From Turbatrix aceti (Eukaryota > Nematoda > Chromadorea > Rhabditida > Panagrolaimidae), in contig OZ017770.1 in NCBI GenBank assembly GCA_963969345.1, positions 10,906,180 to 10,970,179 of the forward strand: DNA of 64,000 nucleotides. Reading direction: 5' to 3'. The notes beneath the pieces were generated by a model. That model did not search any database and was not told the origin of the DNA. It saw nothing but the letters and a program-made list of their open reading frames with translations. Both the position numbers and the translations under genes were made by a program. Below, in pieces: positions 1-13,900 of the stretch. Positions within the stretch are counted from its first letter, which is position 1, and every line of letters starts with the position of its first letter.

Positions 1-3000
1 CGTCCTAAAATAGACGCTATCGGTGGAAGCGATGGCATAAGTGCGGGACAAAATGTAACACTTGTTTGCACGACAAAGGGTGGCAATCCTCCTCCCAACC
101 TTACGTGGTTCCTCAACAACAGGCCTATAGCCACGATGTACTCGTATGACTTTTCTAATCAGGTCAGTCTAGTTGACATTTTGGTAATCAACTTTTGTCA
201 AGCATCTTGCTTCGGACAATTTAATTTAGTCTTACGAGCCCACAAAAAGATGCGCAACTTAGTTATTTCTATACTCAACTGGATAAATCAAATTTCTTAT
301 TTTCTGGCAAAAAGCTAAACGCTTGTGGCCATCTTGAAAAGACAGAGTTTGACATGCCTATCTAACTTTAATCGCATTTAGATTACGCGCAACGAGTATT
401 CATTCGTAGCCGAAGGCAGCGATAATGGAGCTGTTTATGAATGTCGTTCAAGCAATCGAGTCAATGTGCCTCCACTGAGAAAAAGCATAACACTAACCGT
501 AAAATGTAAGCTTTAATGACAGTCAAAAACAAATCCACCTGTGACATGGGTACTAACTTTTAGATCCACCATCAAATGCCTTTATTTACGGCAGTTCAGC
601 TATTCACCGAGGCGATAAAATCAGTCTCAGTTGTTTGTCAAAGTGAGGGTCTTTTTTTTGAATGCAAAAAAAAATTCTACAACTTGCTGCTTTTTACAGC
701 CCTTCAAATCCTCCATCGATGATCGCGTGGACAATCAACGATTCTCCTTTGAGACCGCAACCTCAATCTGAGAAACGCATGACTGCAGGCACGGCGACAG
801 AATCAAATATTACGATTGATTCGAATGCTGTATTCGGTGGTCAAAAAGAGGTTGTAATTGTTTGCTTAGCCACCAACGAAGAAGGCAGCGCAAAACAAAG
901 TCACACAGTCCGGATTTTAAGTTCGTTAATTATTTTTATAATTCTTTTGTAACTTTTGTGTTCAGTTCCCCCTGAGCAACCCTTCATCTACGCCGCTGAA
1001 AATGGCCCCCTGTTGGAAGGTGATATGCTTAATTTGACCTGCGAGGCCACCGGAGGCAATCCACCTGCCCAGCTTACGTGGTTTCGCGGTCTTGAGAAGG
1101 TAGGCAATTTTCACCAGACTTTTTAACCGTATACTTAACATCCACATAACAATTAAAGAGGCATGCCAAGCACAACCATAAACATAAGCTACGATGGAAA
1201 CAGGTATACTATCGTTGTTGTGTCGTGGTCGAATTTGTAAAATTACTTAATTGTATATTTGTTTATTTTTTCACCATACATGCAATTTTTGTTTTAGATT
1301 CGAGGAGCACAGGCTGGTATTTCGGGTGATACATCGCACAGCACGGTGTCTGTCAAACTTGATAGGTCGATGAATACGCTTCCCATTCGTTGTGAAGCTG
1401 CCAACGATGCTGTCGAAGAGCCACTCGTTGCAACAAAGAACATCAATGTCCTGTGTAAGCCATATGAATTTATTTTCCCAGAAGGTTAAAAAAAATATTG
1501 TTTAAGTTCCACCGCGTCGGATTGTTCTTCGCCCGCCAGAAAATGATCGAAGACAAATGACCAACGGTGAACCGGCAAGGCTCACTTGCACTGTTCCATC
1601 GTCAAATCCGCCCGCCGAAATTACATGGACATTTGATGGCTTTGAAGCTAACTCAAGACATTACACTCTGTCCTACAACAGAACAGACAAATCACAGGAA
1701 TTTGGTGGATTTGAAGTGCAACAAGTAATCACTTTCACTGCTTCCAAACGACTGGATGGCAGCTCTGTGCACTGCGTTGCCAATCATCCACTTTGGAATG
1801 ACGCTGTTACCGCGGAATACAAACTATCTATTTTTTGTAAGTTGGTGACAGATAATTATTGGTCATGTAATGTTGCATTTAGATCCACCACAAATAGAAG
1901 TTACGCAACCGCTTGTCGTCGAGGTCGATGAAGGGTCATCGTTTGAGAAGAATTTAAGTGTGACAGCTAATCCACCGATATCTAGCTGGCAATGGCGCAA
2001 AAACGGAACTCCATTCACCGGAACAATCGGATCAATTTACGCTAGGCACTCTGTTATTGGCGGACGATCTGTCGGGGCTGCGGATTCTGGCGTTTACACT
2101 GTGCTGGCTAGCAATCTTCTTGGCACAGCCAACGTCACGATGAAGTAAGTGACAAAGGGACGAGTCAAGTGAAACAATTACTATTTTTTGGTTTGCAGGG
2201 TCACAGTGCGGTATGCAGCGAGAATTGTGTACATCACGTCACCGATTATTGCAAATGTGGGAGAAGACGTTGTACTGGAGTGCGAAGCAGAGGGTGTACC
2301 CCGTGTTGCACAAATGATCAAGTGGATGCGTGGCAATTCGGTATTGCAGAGCGTCATCCGGGATCAAAAGCGCGCAGTACTTAGACTCAATGCTTCTCAT
2401 GAGACAAGTGGTGCTTACACATGTGTGGCAGACAACGGCATCGGCTCTCCCAACCACACAACTGCTTATTTGTTAGTTAAAAAGCCACCTCGCATTTTGA
2501 GAAGCCCTACGCTGGGTCGCGCTGCTGGACCAGTCGGTGGACGGGCAAAGGTTATCTGCCAGGCTGTCGGTGTGCCTGACGCATCTTTTGAATGGGCAAT
2601 CGAAGGCGAGGGTAACGTCATTCAGTACAACAACACCAAATACCTGGTTCACGAGACTCAACTTGATTACATGACTTATCAATCGACGCTATGGATTATG
2701 GAACTCAACGAAATGGACTACTCCAGACGAGTCAGGTGTCGTGCTGCAAATCAACTTGGTCATGATATTGCTTACATCACAATATCGACGCCTTCTGCCC
2801 CAGACGTACCAACTGGACTCGAGGTGCTTAAAGTGACAAACCGATCGGTTACACTTGGCTGGATGCCTGGCTTCGATGGTGGCGGTGAGCAAATATTTGA
2901 ACTAAGATTCCAAGCTGAAGGTTCCAAAGTTGCACGCGCAATGAACTTTACGCACTATCAGGCTGTAATCACAGACTTGTTACCGGAACACGTATATTTC

Positions 3001-3965
3001 GCACAAATCAGGGCAATCAATGATCTAAAGTACAGTTCGGAATTTTCGCTTCCACCTCTTGAGATCCGTACTTTGACGCACGATGGTAGAGTGGCCTTGT
3101 TTGGAAGCTCGCTGACCAGTGAAATATTTTCTTCTTGGGCTCTGTACGTGGCTATCGTGATTATTGTCCTTCTATGTTGCTGCAACGCTCTCACGGCTTT
3201 CATCGTTCGCTGGCGTCGTCAACGCAAGAAGCTCCATGAAGCTACCGAGTACGCCCGTACAACCTTGATAAATTCAACAGACAGCGGAACTCGACCTATC
3301 CATACTTATGGCGCTGTAACCGGTACTCCAATGACAAAACGTCGACCCGATTCCTCAAATACCAATAAAACAGAATTTATCAGTGATCGGGCAAGTGAAG
3401 ATGACCAATCGGTTCGAACCATGATTGTAGGTTACTTTTGATCATTTTTGCTAAACAATAAGTATCTTTAAAAAATAATTAATTTTTTATTTATAGGAAG
3501 TCAGCGGGTACACACAGCGTTACGACCCTTCGTGCATCATTGACTATGATTTTAATCGTGCGTTTCCGGTTTCAACCTTATTGGAGTATTTTGATCTGTT
3601 GTTTTTCAGCTGAATTGTACGCATGTCTTAACCGCGGAACAATTAACAATGCTGGCGTCACATATGCTGCAATGCCTTACCCCGAACCACCGCATGCAAA
3701 AAATCAGTATACCTGGAAGGGAGATGGGTATATTGCACTGGAGAATACCATGGAACCATTTTCATCGATATACGGAGATCAGTCTAACGACGTCATCATA
3801 GGTGGACCAAGTGGTATGTCAACGCTTAGACATGGATCACTCACAAACGTCACTAATAACAATAATGTGCTACACCGACGTCATGAATCACCCGCTTTGT
3901 CAACGTTTATTCCGCACGGTGGACTGCGGGCCGATCAACTGGGAATGAACGGAGATTTAGTGTGA
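1..3965 (+). CDS. syg-2: SYG-2/nephrin-like multi-Ig cell adhesion receptor (5' partial)
   Basis: This is a type I membrane protein of the nephrin/Hibris/SYG-2 family, which binds Kirrel/SYG-1 partners across cell contacts. The window opens inside an Ig domain, so the signal peptide and first domains are missing. Exons by phase: 1-162, 382-505, 564-642, 700-920, 966-1099, 1298-1454, 1507-1836, 1883-2144, 2199-3426, 3497-3557, 3610-3965; a 45-nt exon at 1159-1203 is possible but unproven. At least seven Ig domains are visible, with repeated N-P-P-x-x-(L/I)-T-W and Y-x-C patterns. One fibronectin III domain (about 2800-3085) and one membrane helix (about 3126-3200, run of I/V/L then C-C-C) follow, then a basic stop-transfer and a tail of about 200 residues. 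That order is the nephrin order. The last short exons are joined through donor GTGCGT at 3558 because other donors hit a stop. The family call is firm; the exact orthologue is inferred. Confidence 0.85.
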
Positions 3966-4095
3966 TATTTTTTTGTAACAAAAATCCGGCTTCATCTTTC
4001 ACTATTGCAAAATCATCAGTTTTTTTTCTACGGGTTAATTCGTTGTTGAAGTTTTTTTTATCACAGCTGCTGTTTTTTTATTTGCAACAGGTTTA
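3966..4095. other. Convergent 3' intergenic gap
   Basis: About 130 nt of T-rich DNA separate the stop codons of the SYG-2-like gene (+) and the rhomboid gene (-). The two 3' UTRs must abut or overlap. Confidence 0.6.
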
Positions 4096-5203
4096 TTAAA
4101 TTTCATACAAATTGTACATGTTGAGTCCGAGTAATATGCCAACAAGGAGTGCAAAAATTAATATACAAATAGATCGGATGACGACTTCGTAGTGTTCAAT
4201 TTTGAGATTTTTTACCATAATGAGACCGAGAAGCATACCGGATATGAGGCCAGCGAGATGTGCAACTTCTGCTCCCAACTTGGATAGTCCCTCGTAATAG
4301 ACGTCGTATGCCACGTTTGCGAAGTGGATAAATATGTATGAGCCGTAAAGTACAAGTTTAAAATGGCGCAAGGGCATTTCCGACCAATTCTGGAAAATTG
4401 GGGAAATAAAAATTATGAAGAGGGCAACTTAATCAACTCTTACCATTATAAGTTCAGCAATGTTGATGGCAAGTAGGGCAAAAACAGCTGCAGAGGCTCC
4501 AATGAGTTCACCTTTGGGAAAAATAACATAGTACGATGCTGAACCAAAAATTGCACTGGCTATGTAAATTATCCAGACACGCCAATGATCAACAATTTCA
4601 CATGGTACACATATTAGCTGAATGACAATATTTCCCGTCAAATGTGCGACACTGTAATTATAGAAATAAAATTTTCGTAGACCGGTTAAAAAAATTACTC
4701 ACTCATGATGAACAAAAATATAAGACACGTATCGATAAAATTGGTACCTCATTGGGCCATAAAATACAATAGAACTAACTTGATCCGTAGAATCATCCCG
4801 AAATGCCGAAAATACAATTGTTTGAAAAAGACTGATAAAAACTAAAAATAGAGCTGGTGGACAACAGGTATAGACGTCGTTGTACGATCTGACTTCCAAT
4901 TTTCGGCTTGTAGGAGTCATGAGGTCGCCGACGATAATCAAAAATTTTTTCCAAAATGTTTTGTAAATACTGGGTGACGTGAGCTAAAAAACAAATTATT
5001 TTTAATTAAAGTACGCAACAAAAACACAAACAAACCAATGTTTCAAATTGTTCAAGATCCATAAAATCATCATTTTTCATAATTTTTACTTTTTTGGCCA
5101 AAACTTCATGTTGCTTTGGCGATAAGCGGGTTTCAGATTCTTTACTTTGTAAAAACATTTCCAAACCATCTGAGCCAATCAATCTGTTATCAACAGCATC
5201 AAT
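4096..5203 (-). CDS. Rhomboid intramembrane serine protease (N-terminus unresolved)
   Basis: This is a polytopic rhomboid protease that cleaves substrates within membranes. Exons on the minus strand: 5203-5036, 4983-4703, 4651-4444, 4389-4096, all phase-compatible (316 residues without the N-terminus). The first exon visible looks like a degenerate EF-hand segment (I-D-A-V-D-N-R, later N-D-D-F-M-D-L-E-Q-F), as in the rho-4/RHBDL3 group. The core carries the HHDVAHLTGN stretch (H and N of TM2), the nucleophile in E-L-I-G-A-S-A and the partner His in E-V-A-H-L-A-G-L, so the Ser/His dyad is intact. The residue after the catalytic Ser is Ala instead of the usual Gly. A candidate start (ATG at 5855, reading M-T-K-V-Q-R-L, ending in V-D-K-D-G) lies upstream, but I could not join it in phase. 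At least one upstream exon is therefore unresolved. Confidence 0.82.
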
Positions 5204-6585
5204 CTAAAAAACAAAAAAAAACAAATGAACAGTAGACACAAAAAATCTCGTATTCATGTGCACCGCATCATCTCCTTGATATCAGATTGCTCCCCCAGCC
5301 CCCATCTGCAGTCTTTCCATCATCAAGCCCTGCCTATTTTTCGTAATTCAAGTTATATGTACAAATCAAACGTACCAGGTAAAACAGCTCTGACAAGTTT
5401 TGCAGTACCGCATGATGTGTACCGTGATTCTTTGACATGTTTAATTTGTCTTTGATCTCCTATCGGAAGTTGTTAAACTTTGAACCGACAACTTACAAGT
5501 ATACAACCCAAATTACAGCATAGGAAAAAATATTTTGAAAAAGCTCAAAATGTGCAGAAAAAAATACAATAGTGAGTCGAATGATAAGGTACTTACAACG
5601 CGCATAGGTGTTACCAAAAAGGGCGTGAACACTTGCATCATCCCTGTAAGCACAGCTGCCCCTCTTCAGACTTGCCTCCCTCCACCCCCATGAAATAAAT
5701 AGTACAACGCATGTGAGGGATACCATGAAATGTGATGACTCACTTCAACCTCCATCTTTGTCAACAGACATGTTTCCGAAGTGTCCTTGCTTGCTTTTGA
5801 GGGTAGACCCCGCAGGTGATCGACGTTTAAAAAAAAGTCGTTGAACTTTGGTCATGGTCGATGTCAATTGTCGAACAAGCTTATCCCTTTTTTTTGCACA
5901 TCGTGTTGTGCTAAAAAGTCATTCTTGCCAGATGATGTCATTTTTTTCTGTACAACTTTATGATCCAAAATAAAACTTCTATTATAAATGTACAAGCGAG
6001 AAGAAAATGAGAAATCCAAGTTGTAATTTTTTCTTCGACAATTATAAAAAAATACTAAACATTTCAAAAAACAAGATATATATTACTATGTCATATCAAT
6101 CCTTCTTTTTTTCGACAAAAGTTCAACAACAGGAGTGACGAGGTTAGTACAAAACATGTCAATCAATAAAACATATTACAAAAAAATTTCCCGTAAGGTT
6201 GTGGGCAAATCAATTTAATTAAAAATGAGAAGTAACCGAGTTTCAACAATAATGGTTATAAGAATAACAATCCTGGAATGAGCCCATGAGATCAGTGACA
6301 ACCAAAAAAAATAGTTTTACAAACGTTGGATAAATATTTAAGGGGCACAGGGAAATTTTATTTCAAAAATTATTCGAAGACTAAAAAAATCGTTATTACG
6401 ACGTACTAAGTAGTGCTAAATTTTTTGAGACGACAAAAATTAAAAATAAAGTTTAAAAAACTGTGGCACCCTCATATGGCTGCGTTTTTTTGCATATTAA
6501 ATTTTTGTACGCGTAACAACTTATTTCCATGTGCGATTGGGTAGGTATAGTAATTTTAAGAATGTATTGAGATCGTGATTTTTCT
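5204..6585. other. Rhomboid 5' region and rhomboid/bZIP intergenic DNA
   Basis: This stretch should contain the missing 5' exon(s) of the rhomboid gene. Possible minus-strand donors (complement of ACTTAC) lie near 5495 and 5592, and a candidate start codon is at 5855. From about 5870 to 6580 the DNA is A/T-rich with many homopolymers and is probably the 3' UTR and downstream DNA of the bZIP gene. I see no other gene. Confidence 0.4.
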
Positions 6586-8797
6586 CTAGTTGGCATTTTG
6601 TCGTCCAAGGTTAACAAAAGAATTGTTGTGATTCATGGTTGAATTTTCGGGTATGGTTTGAAGGAGATTATTGGTATTGATTTGTGATGCGTGGCATATA
6701 CACTGGCTCTCCCGAAGTTTGATCAATTCCTTTAGTCGTTCTAATTCTTGACGCAGTACCGAATTTTGAGTCTATAAATCAGTGATTATTATCATACTAT
6801 TATTTTTTCCACTGATAAGAGAGGAAAGAATTCCAACGATACCATCATACTGACCTGAAGCGCATTTTTGTCCTGTTCGAGATTAGTGACACGCCCAATC
6901 ATATCGTCATGCTCTTCCTTTTTCCTCTTACGATACCGAACTGCAGCTGCCTTGTTGCGCTCGAGAATGGTCTGACGCCTTTCGTCTGGTGGCATTTCGC
7001 TGGTAATTGAGCGCCGCCCCCGGCCTCCACGGTGAGCGGTTTGGCCATCGGTGACTCGTCTGGAAAAAAATATTTATAACAAATTCAAACATGAAGATGC
7101 AAACACGCTTACGAGTGATATTTGCGTGTTGTTTTTACTGGCTCATCACGGGTAGCTGGCTGTGATGCAACTGAATTCGAAACACTTGAATTGGCCGAAA
7201 AATTTGAATCATCGGATGCGTAGTAATTGTTTGCCTGCGTGGTTTCGGGAAGACCAAGACGGCGGGATAGATCAGGCTTCATCTCATTTTCTCCCCAGGC
7301 CGCATCAATGTTGAGCAGTGATTCACCATCTTCTTGCCTACAAAAACATCAAAAAATGAATTGTACAATAGATGGATTACTCATCATCCATTTTTTTTAT
7401 CGGATGGAAAGCAATGAAAGAAAAATGCTGATCAAAAAACGCACTCTCGGACTGATGTTGACGTAATGTTTACTACGTTGCTAGCAGGTGCAGCAGACTG
7501 TAATGCTGTAAGCGTGCTGTTAGCCAAAACAATCTCATTAGGCTGCTGCTGCTGCTGTGCTTGAGCGAGACTGACTGTCGCTGGAGGTGCCGACATTGCA
7601 GGTGGAATAGCCTGGGGTTGCGAGATTTTCGCATTGGAACTTGTAACAGGAAAACTGAATCCCAGGCTTCCGGGTTCGGATACAAGAGTGCTGACTGAAG
7701 AGTTCTGATGTTGTTGATTATTGCTAGCTGCAGCGTTGGCAACTGCAGCCATGTGATGATGGTGCGGATTCATGTTCATGTCAAGAACTGCGTTGAGCAC
7801 ATCAGCGGTGCATGGCGTATGATTGCCATCTTTTGCGTTTCCCATCAGGCCACTTTCCCGCATCTTGAAAATTTTGAAATATTTTTTTTGCGACAAACAA
7901 AATTGTTTACCTTGCGAGAGAGTTCGAAATCATTTGCGGACAAGAAGTTTGAAAAAATTGTAGGCGACTGTGATAACTTGAGCACTGAGAGTCCGGCACT
8001 TGATGGGATGCCCATGGACGATCCCATAAATCCGTTAGGATCGTTTCCATCTTGTCCCTGACTTAGACGACGGTTGGCTTCCCGAAATTTGACTTCAAAG
8101 GGGTTAACTGCCAGGCATTTTTGAATAATTTCCGCCGTAGATGGTACTTCTAAAAGAACAATCAGACATTTTTTTGTGCTCAAATAACGATGCTGCAACA
8201 AAAGCCTTTTTTTCGCTTTTTTTACTTTTTATCCCACAGCACGTGTGTTATCCCTCTTTGCCCTTTTCAATTTTTCTGACCCCAGCATGCCAACTAGAAA
8301 GCTTTCTCTTTTCACTCTTCTCAGAGCGACAGAGAGAGTCGAAACGAAACGACACTAGTTATTCATTAAAGATGAAAGTGTTAATGTAGTCATTTTTGTT
8401 GTAACTCTTACGACTCATGGCCTTTTTTTTCATTTGATTGCTTTAAACAAAATCGACTAATTAAATGCATGGCACAATGGAGACATGACAAACGTTGGTC
8501 GAGGTCATGCAACAAGTTATAACACAAAAAAAGCGAGCAAGATGTAAAAGAAAAACAAATGAAGGAAAAAAAGCGTCAGAAAAAAGATTAAATGTAATTA
8601 ACAATAAATACACCTTACAAAAAAGTAAGTAGCCATATAATAAAATACGCTACTTATTTTTTCTAAGCAAAATTTAAAGCCAATTCGTACAGAAATGCAT
8701 ATTTTTATTTGAAAAACTCACGTGACTCATTTGGAGTTGGTGTCAACGAACTGATAATCCAATCTAGCACGCCACCACTCATTGGATATAAGAAAGT
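6586..8797 (-). CDS. atf-7: ATF-2/ATF-7-like bZIP transcription factor (5' end not found)
   Basis: This is a DNA-binding bZIP factor of the CRE-BP1 group; relatives are nuclear targets of p38/JNK kinases (PMK-1 acts on ATF-7 in C. elegans). Minus-strand exons: 8797-8722, 8149-7911, 7863-7445, 7337-7113, 7059-6855, 6771-6586; phases agree throughout. The first visible exons encode [10 protein letters not shown], then [10 protein letters not shown]. This parallels the TPTP transactivation motif followed by SPFENEFKKA in ATF2. The middle is Asn/Gln/Ala/His-rich. The bZIP basic region is [15 protein letters not shown], followed by a leucine zipper that ends near C-I-C-H. The exon at 8722-8797 opens in phase 0 without a start codon, so one or more distal 5' exons are missing. 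A coding-looking start exon near 10859 does not match in phase. The family call is firm, the orthologue name is inferred. Confidence 0.85.
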
Positions 8798-10858
8798 CTA
8801 AATAAAATATTTTTGTTGTTACGCACAAAAAAACAGGGATTGGGAAAAAAGTACATGAGTGTGTATTATCGATAGCGTTCATCGTAAACGGAATCAATCG
8901 CGGAAAGAAAACCAAAAAAATATATATGTGTAAAAAATAGAAGTAACGATACACGATTACGATTACAAATTTGATAAAGTTAAACGTCAACGATTATTGC
9001 TTGTTTGTTCGCTTGTCTGTTCGATCGGTCATATTGCATCGCAATGGCTGGCTGGTTGTTAAACACACGTCAATAGTTGTATTAAAACAAAAAAAAACAC
9101 GTAAATTAAAATAAATTACCCTTTGTCAGGTACACATAATACGGAAAAAATTTAATAAGAAAAAAATTGTCATATCGGCACAGACGTTAGTAAAAACAAT
9201 CGAACACCACCTACTACGCTAACATGAATGAAAAACAAATAAACAGTACAACGACCATAGACTACGATACACAATTGGATATGGTGATTTAATATGTTCC
9301 AGCGTAAAAAAAGCAAGGGGGCTAGCCAAGAAAAAAATGAAAACAAACTGTAGTATACAAAAAAACTGTTGTGAATAATAAAAAAAACGTTGGTAAGAGA
9401 AAGCAGTTATGTATACGGGATGACCTTACAACAGTACAAAAAAATACATACAAAACGGAACGTATACAAGATTTTTTAATCACAAAGACAGCGGTCAGTG
9501 AATCTCGTTCGCAACAAGCAAGCATGTATCAGACAATAGCAAAATGCAAAGAAGAGAAAAACTTTGAAATCATGAAAAATAAGAAAAAAATCTGATTCTA
9601 CTCCCCTTTTACGTTGTGTTGAAAGAAATGTACCATTTACGTCTACCAGCTCGGCGAAAAAATCTACTAACGATAAAAATCAGACAACGGTTGCGTCATT
9701 ACTGATAAGCGGTAGATACGTGCAACCCTCGAATGGTAAGAGAAAAAAAATGAAGGAAGGAAAGGCGAAACTCGGAGTGTATACGAGAGGTGCAGAGACA
9801 CGCAGCTTTTTCTATAACATTGACAGCCGGATGAAGAACAAAAAGACGACATGAAGGGAAGAAACAAGAAAAGTGCAGCGCCGACCCCCCCCCCCTTCTC
9901 CTTTCCCCCCCGTTTCGTTCTCTTCGTAGCTGTTCTCGTTGGGGCTCTTTTCGTTGTCGTTTTTTCTGCTTGCTTGCCACCAGCAAAAGCCAGAGCCAAT
10001 GCCTGGCCGCATGACGAAACGAGGAATGGACGGGAGGGAGTCTTGTGCAACTGAAAACCGGCACACTTTTAACGCCACGGCAAAAAGTGGTTGGCCGTGA
10101 ACTCAGGACGGCACAATAAAAAAAGAGGCAGACAAAATAGGGGGGAAAAGAGCGGGAGAGTTGAAAAAAAAACTCGCCGAATGTGTGTTTCACTTGCTCG
10201 TGGCTGGCCCAGAGCCCCATATTTGCTTGGCACTCACTACGACACAAAATTAAGAACCAACTGACTGACTAACCATGTTCACGCTTAGTCTACAACATCA
10301 ACATAGTGCAAAAAAAGTGTTCGACACCAACCGAAGCTCGTGAACGACTATAAAAGCTCCCATACATCCGAAGTGCCGGAAAATAAACGTGAAAAAGCAG
10401 AGATTTCAAATTTCAGAGCGGGGTACGTCAACGGCATGTACACATGCATTATCCACCACCATCAACGGAATATTATGAAGGATACATTTTGACATATATG
10501 ACCTCGCCCAGTCAGCAGACCGGCCCCCACACATCCAAGGGTTGGCGAGGGCATACCCCCTTTATTTTTTGCTCGTGTTTTTGCATTAGTATTAGCCGAC
10601 AGGAGAGGCATTCCTGTATACATGTGGCCCCCCCTATCAACACACGCACAATGCTAAACATCTCGTTTTCCGCACATATTTTTTTGAATCCTGCCTGCAT
10701 GGCAACGAGCCTTTCTTTTGTGCATGCATGTTATTTTTTGGCAATCACGAGACATTCGTGTGGCTTTCGAAATGTAATGCACTGCATCGAAAGCCATGAG
10801 TATTTTGACATGCAATAATATCTTACCACGGACAATCACGATCACAACAAATTCAACT

Positions 10859-10916
10859 TACCGTTTGTCAAAAAAGTATTTGAAAAAATTGAAGCTGATG
10901 GCGAAAAGCCAGCCAT
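10859..10916 (-). other. Candidate alternative first coding exon of the bZIP gene
   Basis: On the minus strand an ATG opens a short reading frame (M-A-G-F-S-P-S-A-S-I-F-S-N-T-F) that ends at a good donor, G|GTAAGT. It leaves phase 1, whereas the next recognised exon (8797-8722) needs phase 0. It would thus need an intermediate exon or belong to another transcript. Confidence 0.2.
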
Positions 10917-13900
10917 AATTCGGGGTGTTTCCAAATTCAATACGTCTGTGACAGTAACATCTCGAGACGAAAGTCCCTATAATGCTTTGACACTAAGGAT
11001 AACGGAATAACGAATGAATTAATGCTTACCGTAGAGTCTGTTGATACACCGGGCACAATATTCATCCGGATGCCACTAGACTCCCCTATAGCTTTTCTTT
11101 GCCTTTTATTTTATCTTTATCTTTTTCTGAAAGATACGTAACATTGCATGCTAATCAAGAAAAGTAGTCACTTGTCTCTTCTATCACGATTAAACTACGA
11201 GGGATAACAGATTAGTATGGCTTATTACCATCGAGGAAAAAAATAATATTAGGGAATGATTCGTCTAAAGAAAGCTTATCAATAATAAAAAAGCGAACAA
11301 CAAAATTGAATATAATGTATAATACAACGCGTGATTTTTTTTCATACAAGGAAGCATCTCAATCAGTCAAATTGCTTGTACGTGACATCAAAGAACTGGT
11401 TTTTTGCACTCTCTATCCTTTATAATTAAAGCGATAACAAACTATTTCTAACCTAATTTTTGCACCTACTATAAATTTTACAATGATAGTCAAAAAAATG
11501 GGCCAAAGAATGATTTATCACCTTGTAACACAAAGTGTCATAAAAATTTCACCGTAATTTTTTGTTCAAAAACTTCGTCACGGACTTATGTAAAAAACCC
11601 TGTCATCAAAAAAAGAACCAAAGTTTTTTTTATTTAATGATTGATACGTTCTCCTATTGTTATGCCAACGTATATAATGTTAGCGATAAATCATGCGACA
11701 AGAGAGAAGAACAGAACACTACCACCATCGGGAGGTGACCAAAGTGCCTTCTTGCTTGGCTCGAGACTGAACACACACATGTCAGGTAGCTAGGCAAGTC
11801 AGTCAGGCAGTCAACTAGCAGGTGAAAATATACGTGTGATTAATCAGATAGTGGTGTGAATAAAAAAAGTGTAATAGGAAAAAAAATAGGAAAGACAAAT
11901 ATGCAACACGAGAACGACACAATAAATGCAATAAATATTCATATTAATACGGTATGACATGTGGGTTGCCAACAACGAATACGCACAATAATAAGAATTA
12001 AAGAATCAAAGTCACAATAATTGCATAATCCCAATTAGAGACAAGAGGTGGAAAGTAAAGTCAAGAGTATAGTAGTAAGTGATTACAAGTATTTATGCGC
12101 CGCTCTGATGTGTGCTGCGCCGTTGTGTAAACCACCCTTGCGTGTTTATTTGCAGTCCGTGAGAAGAGACCTCAAATCTGTTAATGTTATTTAATTTTTT
12201 AGTTGAAAACATATCGTGTAATCATATTCTAATTGGACAATTCATTGTGCATTGAACTAGAAAATTTTTTTTCAGCTAGCAGATTTGTTTTAAGCATGAC
12301 ATCATCTTTACAATTTCTATACCAATCGGAATGTCGCAATCAAAACCATGCTAATCCTAACAACTAGCAGTAAAACACACAAAAACAGCAAACAAAAAAT
12401 AATTCACTTTTTAAATATTTTTTATTGAATCTAACAGCATTTGACTCCAGTAATGACGAAAAACTTGATAACGTCAAGCTCGACATCTTACACTACCGCC
12501 GGTAACTGTTTACATTACTTGCACCTATTGTAAAAACACTACCATCACTCTATACCACAGGTCGGTCTTTTCAACCCCACAGCTATCCACCTCATCAACT
12601 CTTTCGTTTCTACCCGACGAAGTTTGATTTAAAGAGAGCACATTCTCAACAAGTGCAAAAAAGTTTCATTTACCTTTCGGTAATCTACAAAACAGCATGC
12701 TCATTAGGGGGTGAGTTAACGTGCCTCGAAGAAGACGAACTACAGAGAACGACAGTCGTACACCACGCAAGTTAAAAACACGCGATTGTTTGGGTGAAAA
12801 AAAATTCAAATAAAGAGGGTTATAGAGAAACAGACAAAAAAACAAAAAAATTCTATTTTTTCTTCAAAAGTGCGCAACTTTTTTTAAGAGTTGAATAACC
12901 TTATTTTTGTTTCACAAGAACGACTTATATTCCAAACTTCACATGGCTATAAATAAAAAAGTTATGAGATCACAAGCTTTTATTTCAGTTCGCACACAAA
13001 CGCCAGATTTTTTTTTGAATAAATTCATAATAAAATAATTTTGTCATGCACCCTAGAAATAAACGATCGCTAACAAAATATATCATGTGAACCAACCCAA
13101 AAGCGGGCAAAAACGTTTCAATCGATACTTCCATGATAAATAGGAGATGTGATAAACAATATTTTTATATCTGTCTACATTGGTCCCTCCTGCAGAATAT
13201 AGACAGTGCACGTAGGGGGTGAACGACAATGACGACAGCGCATGATGATGGAGCAATCAGCGAAACACATTGGATAGTGTAAAGGTGAAAAAAAAGGGTC
13301 ACGTCATTAACCATATAAGTATGTATCTACCATTTGAGACAAGCACGACGATACTGTCTCGTCGAATACTACTGATTCAAATAAATGCTGACGGTGAAAA
13401 AAATAGTGCATAAAGAGAACAAAAAACGCAAAAGATAAGAAAATAGTGACTTGGTAAATAGCACAAAATATATTTTATGACTGGAAAAGGAAAGCAGAAA
13501 GAACACCATTAAACAGTGCGAACAATTGAGTGAAAAAAGTTGTAAAACATAAAAAGCAGAACAGCGATGTGAAAAAAATGCACATGTGAAAAGTGGCAGA
13601 ACAAAATAACGTGTTAATTGTTCACACATTTGAAAAACAAAAATAAAAAAAAGGAAAAATAAATTCAACAATAGAATAAATTGGCAACAACAACTTGGTC
13701 TGCACGGCAGCGAACTACCACACATAGTGCAGTGTAGTAGTCGGTCGGCAACAAGTGTGTGACAACATGGAAAAAGGAAGAGCGGTTAAAAGCAAAAAAT
13801 CCAAAATGTAGAATAAAGCGATAAGTGTATGGCGTGTGGTAGTGGCATTTGTATTAGAAGCCCCTAATAGTCAAAAAAGGTTAGTATTATCTTTAAAAAA

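Noticed and set aside
1159..1203. 45-nt exon in the SYG-2-like gene
   Set aside because: Splice sites and phase allow it, but the only in-phase reading is His/Lys-rich and unlike an Ig domain; skipping it gives a better join.
9667..10247. Several overlapping frames up to 182 codons on both strands
   Set aside because: Caused by a purine/pyrimidine-skewed stretch; Arg/Glu/Lys or Phe/Ser/Leu-rich with no recognised domain.
10444..10818. 124-codon plus-strand frame
   Set aside because: Composition is random, no family or splice context, and minus-strand donor-like sites lie close by.
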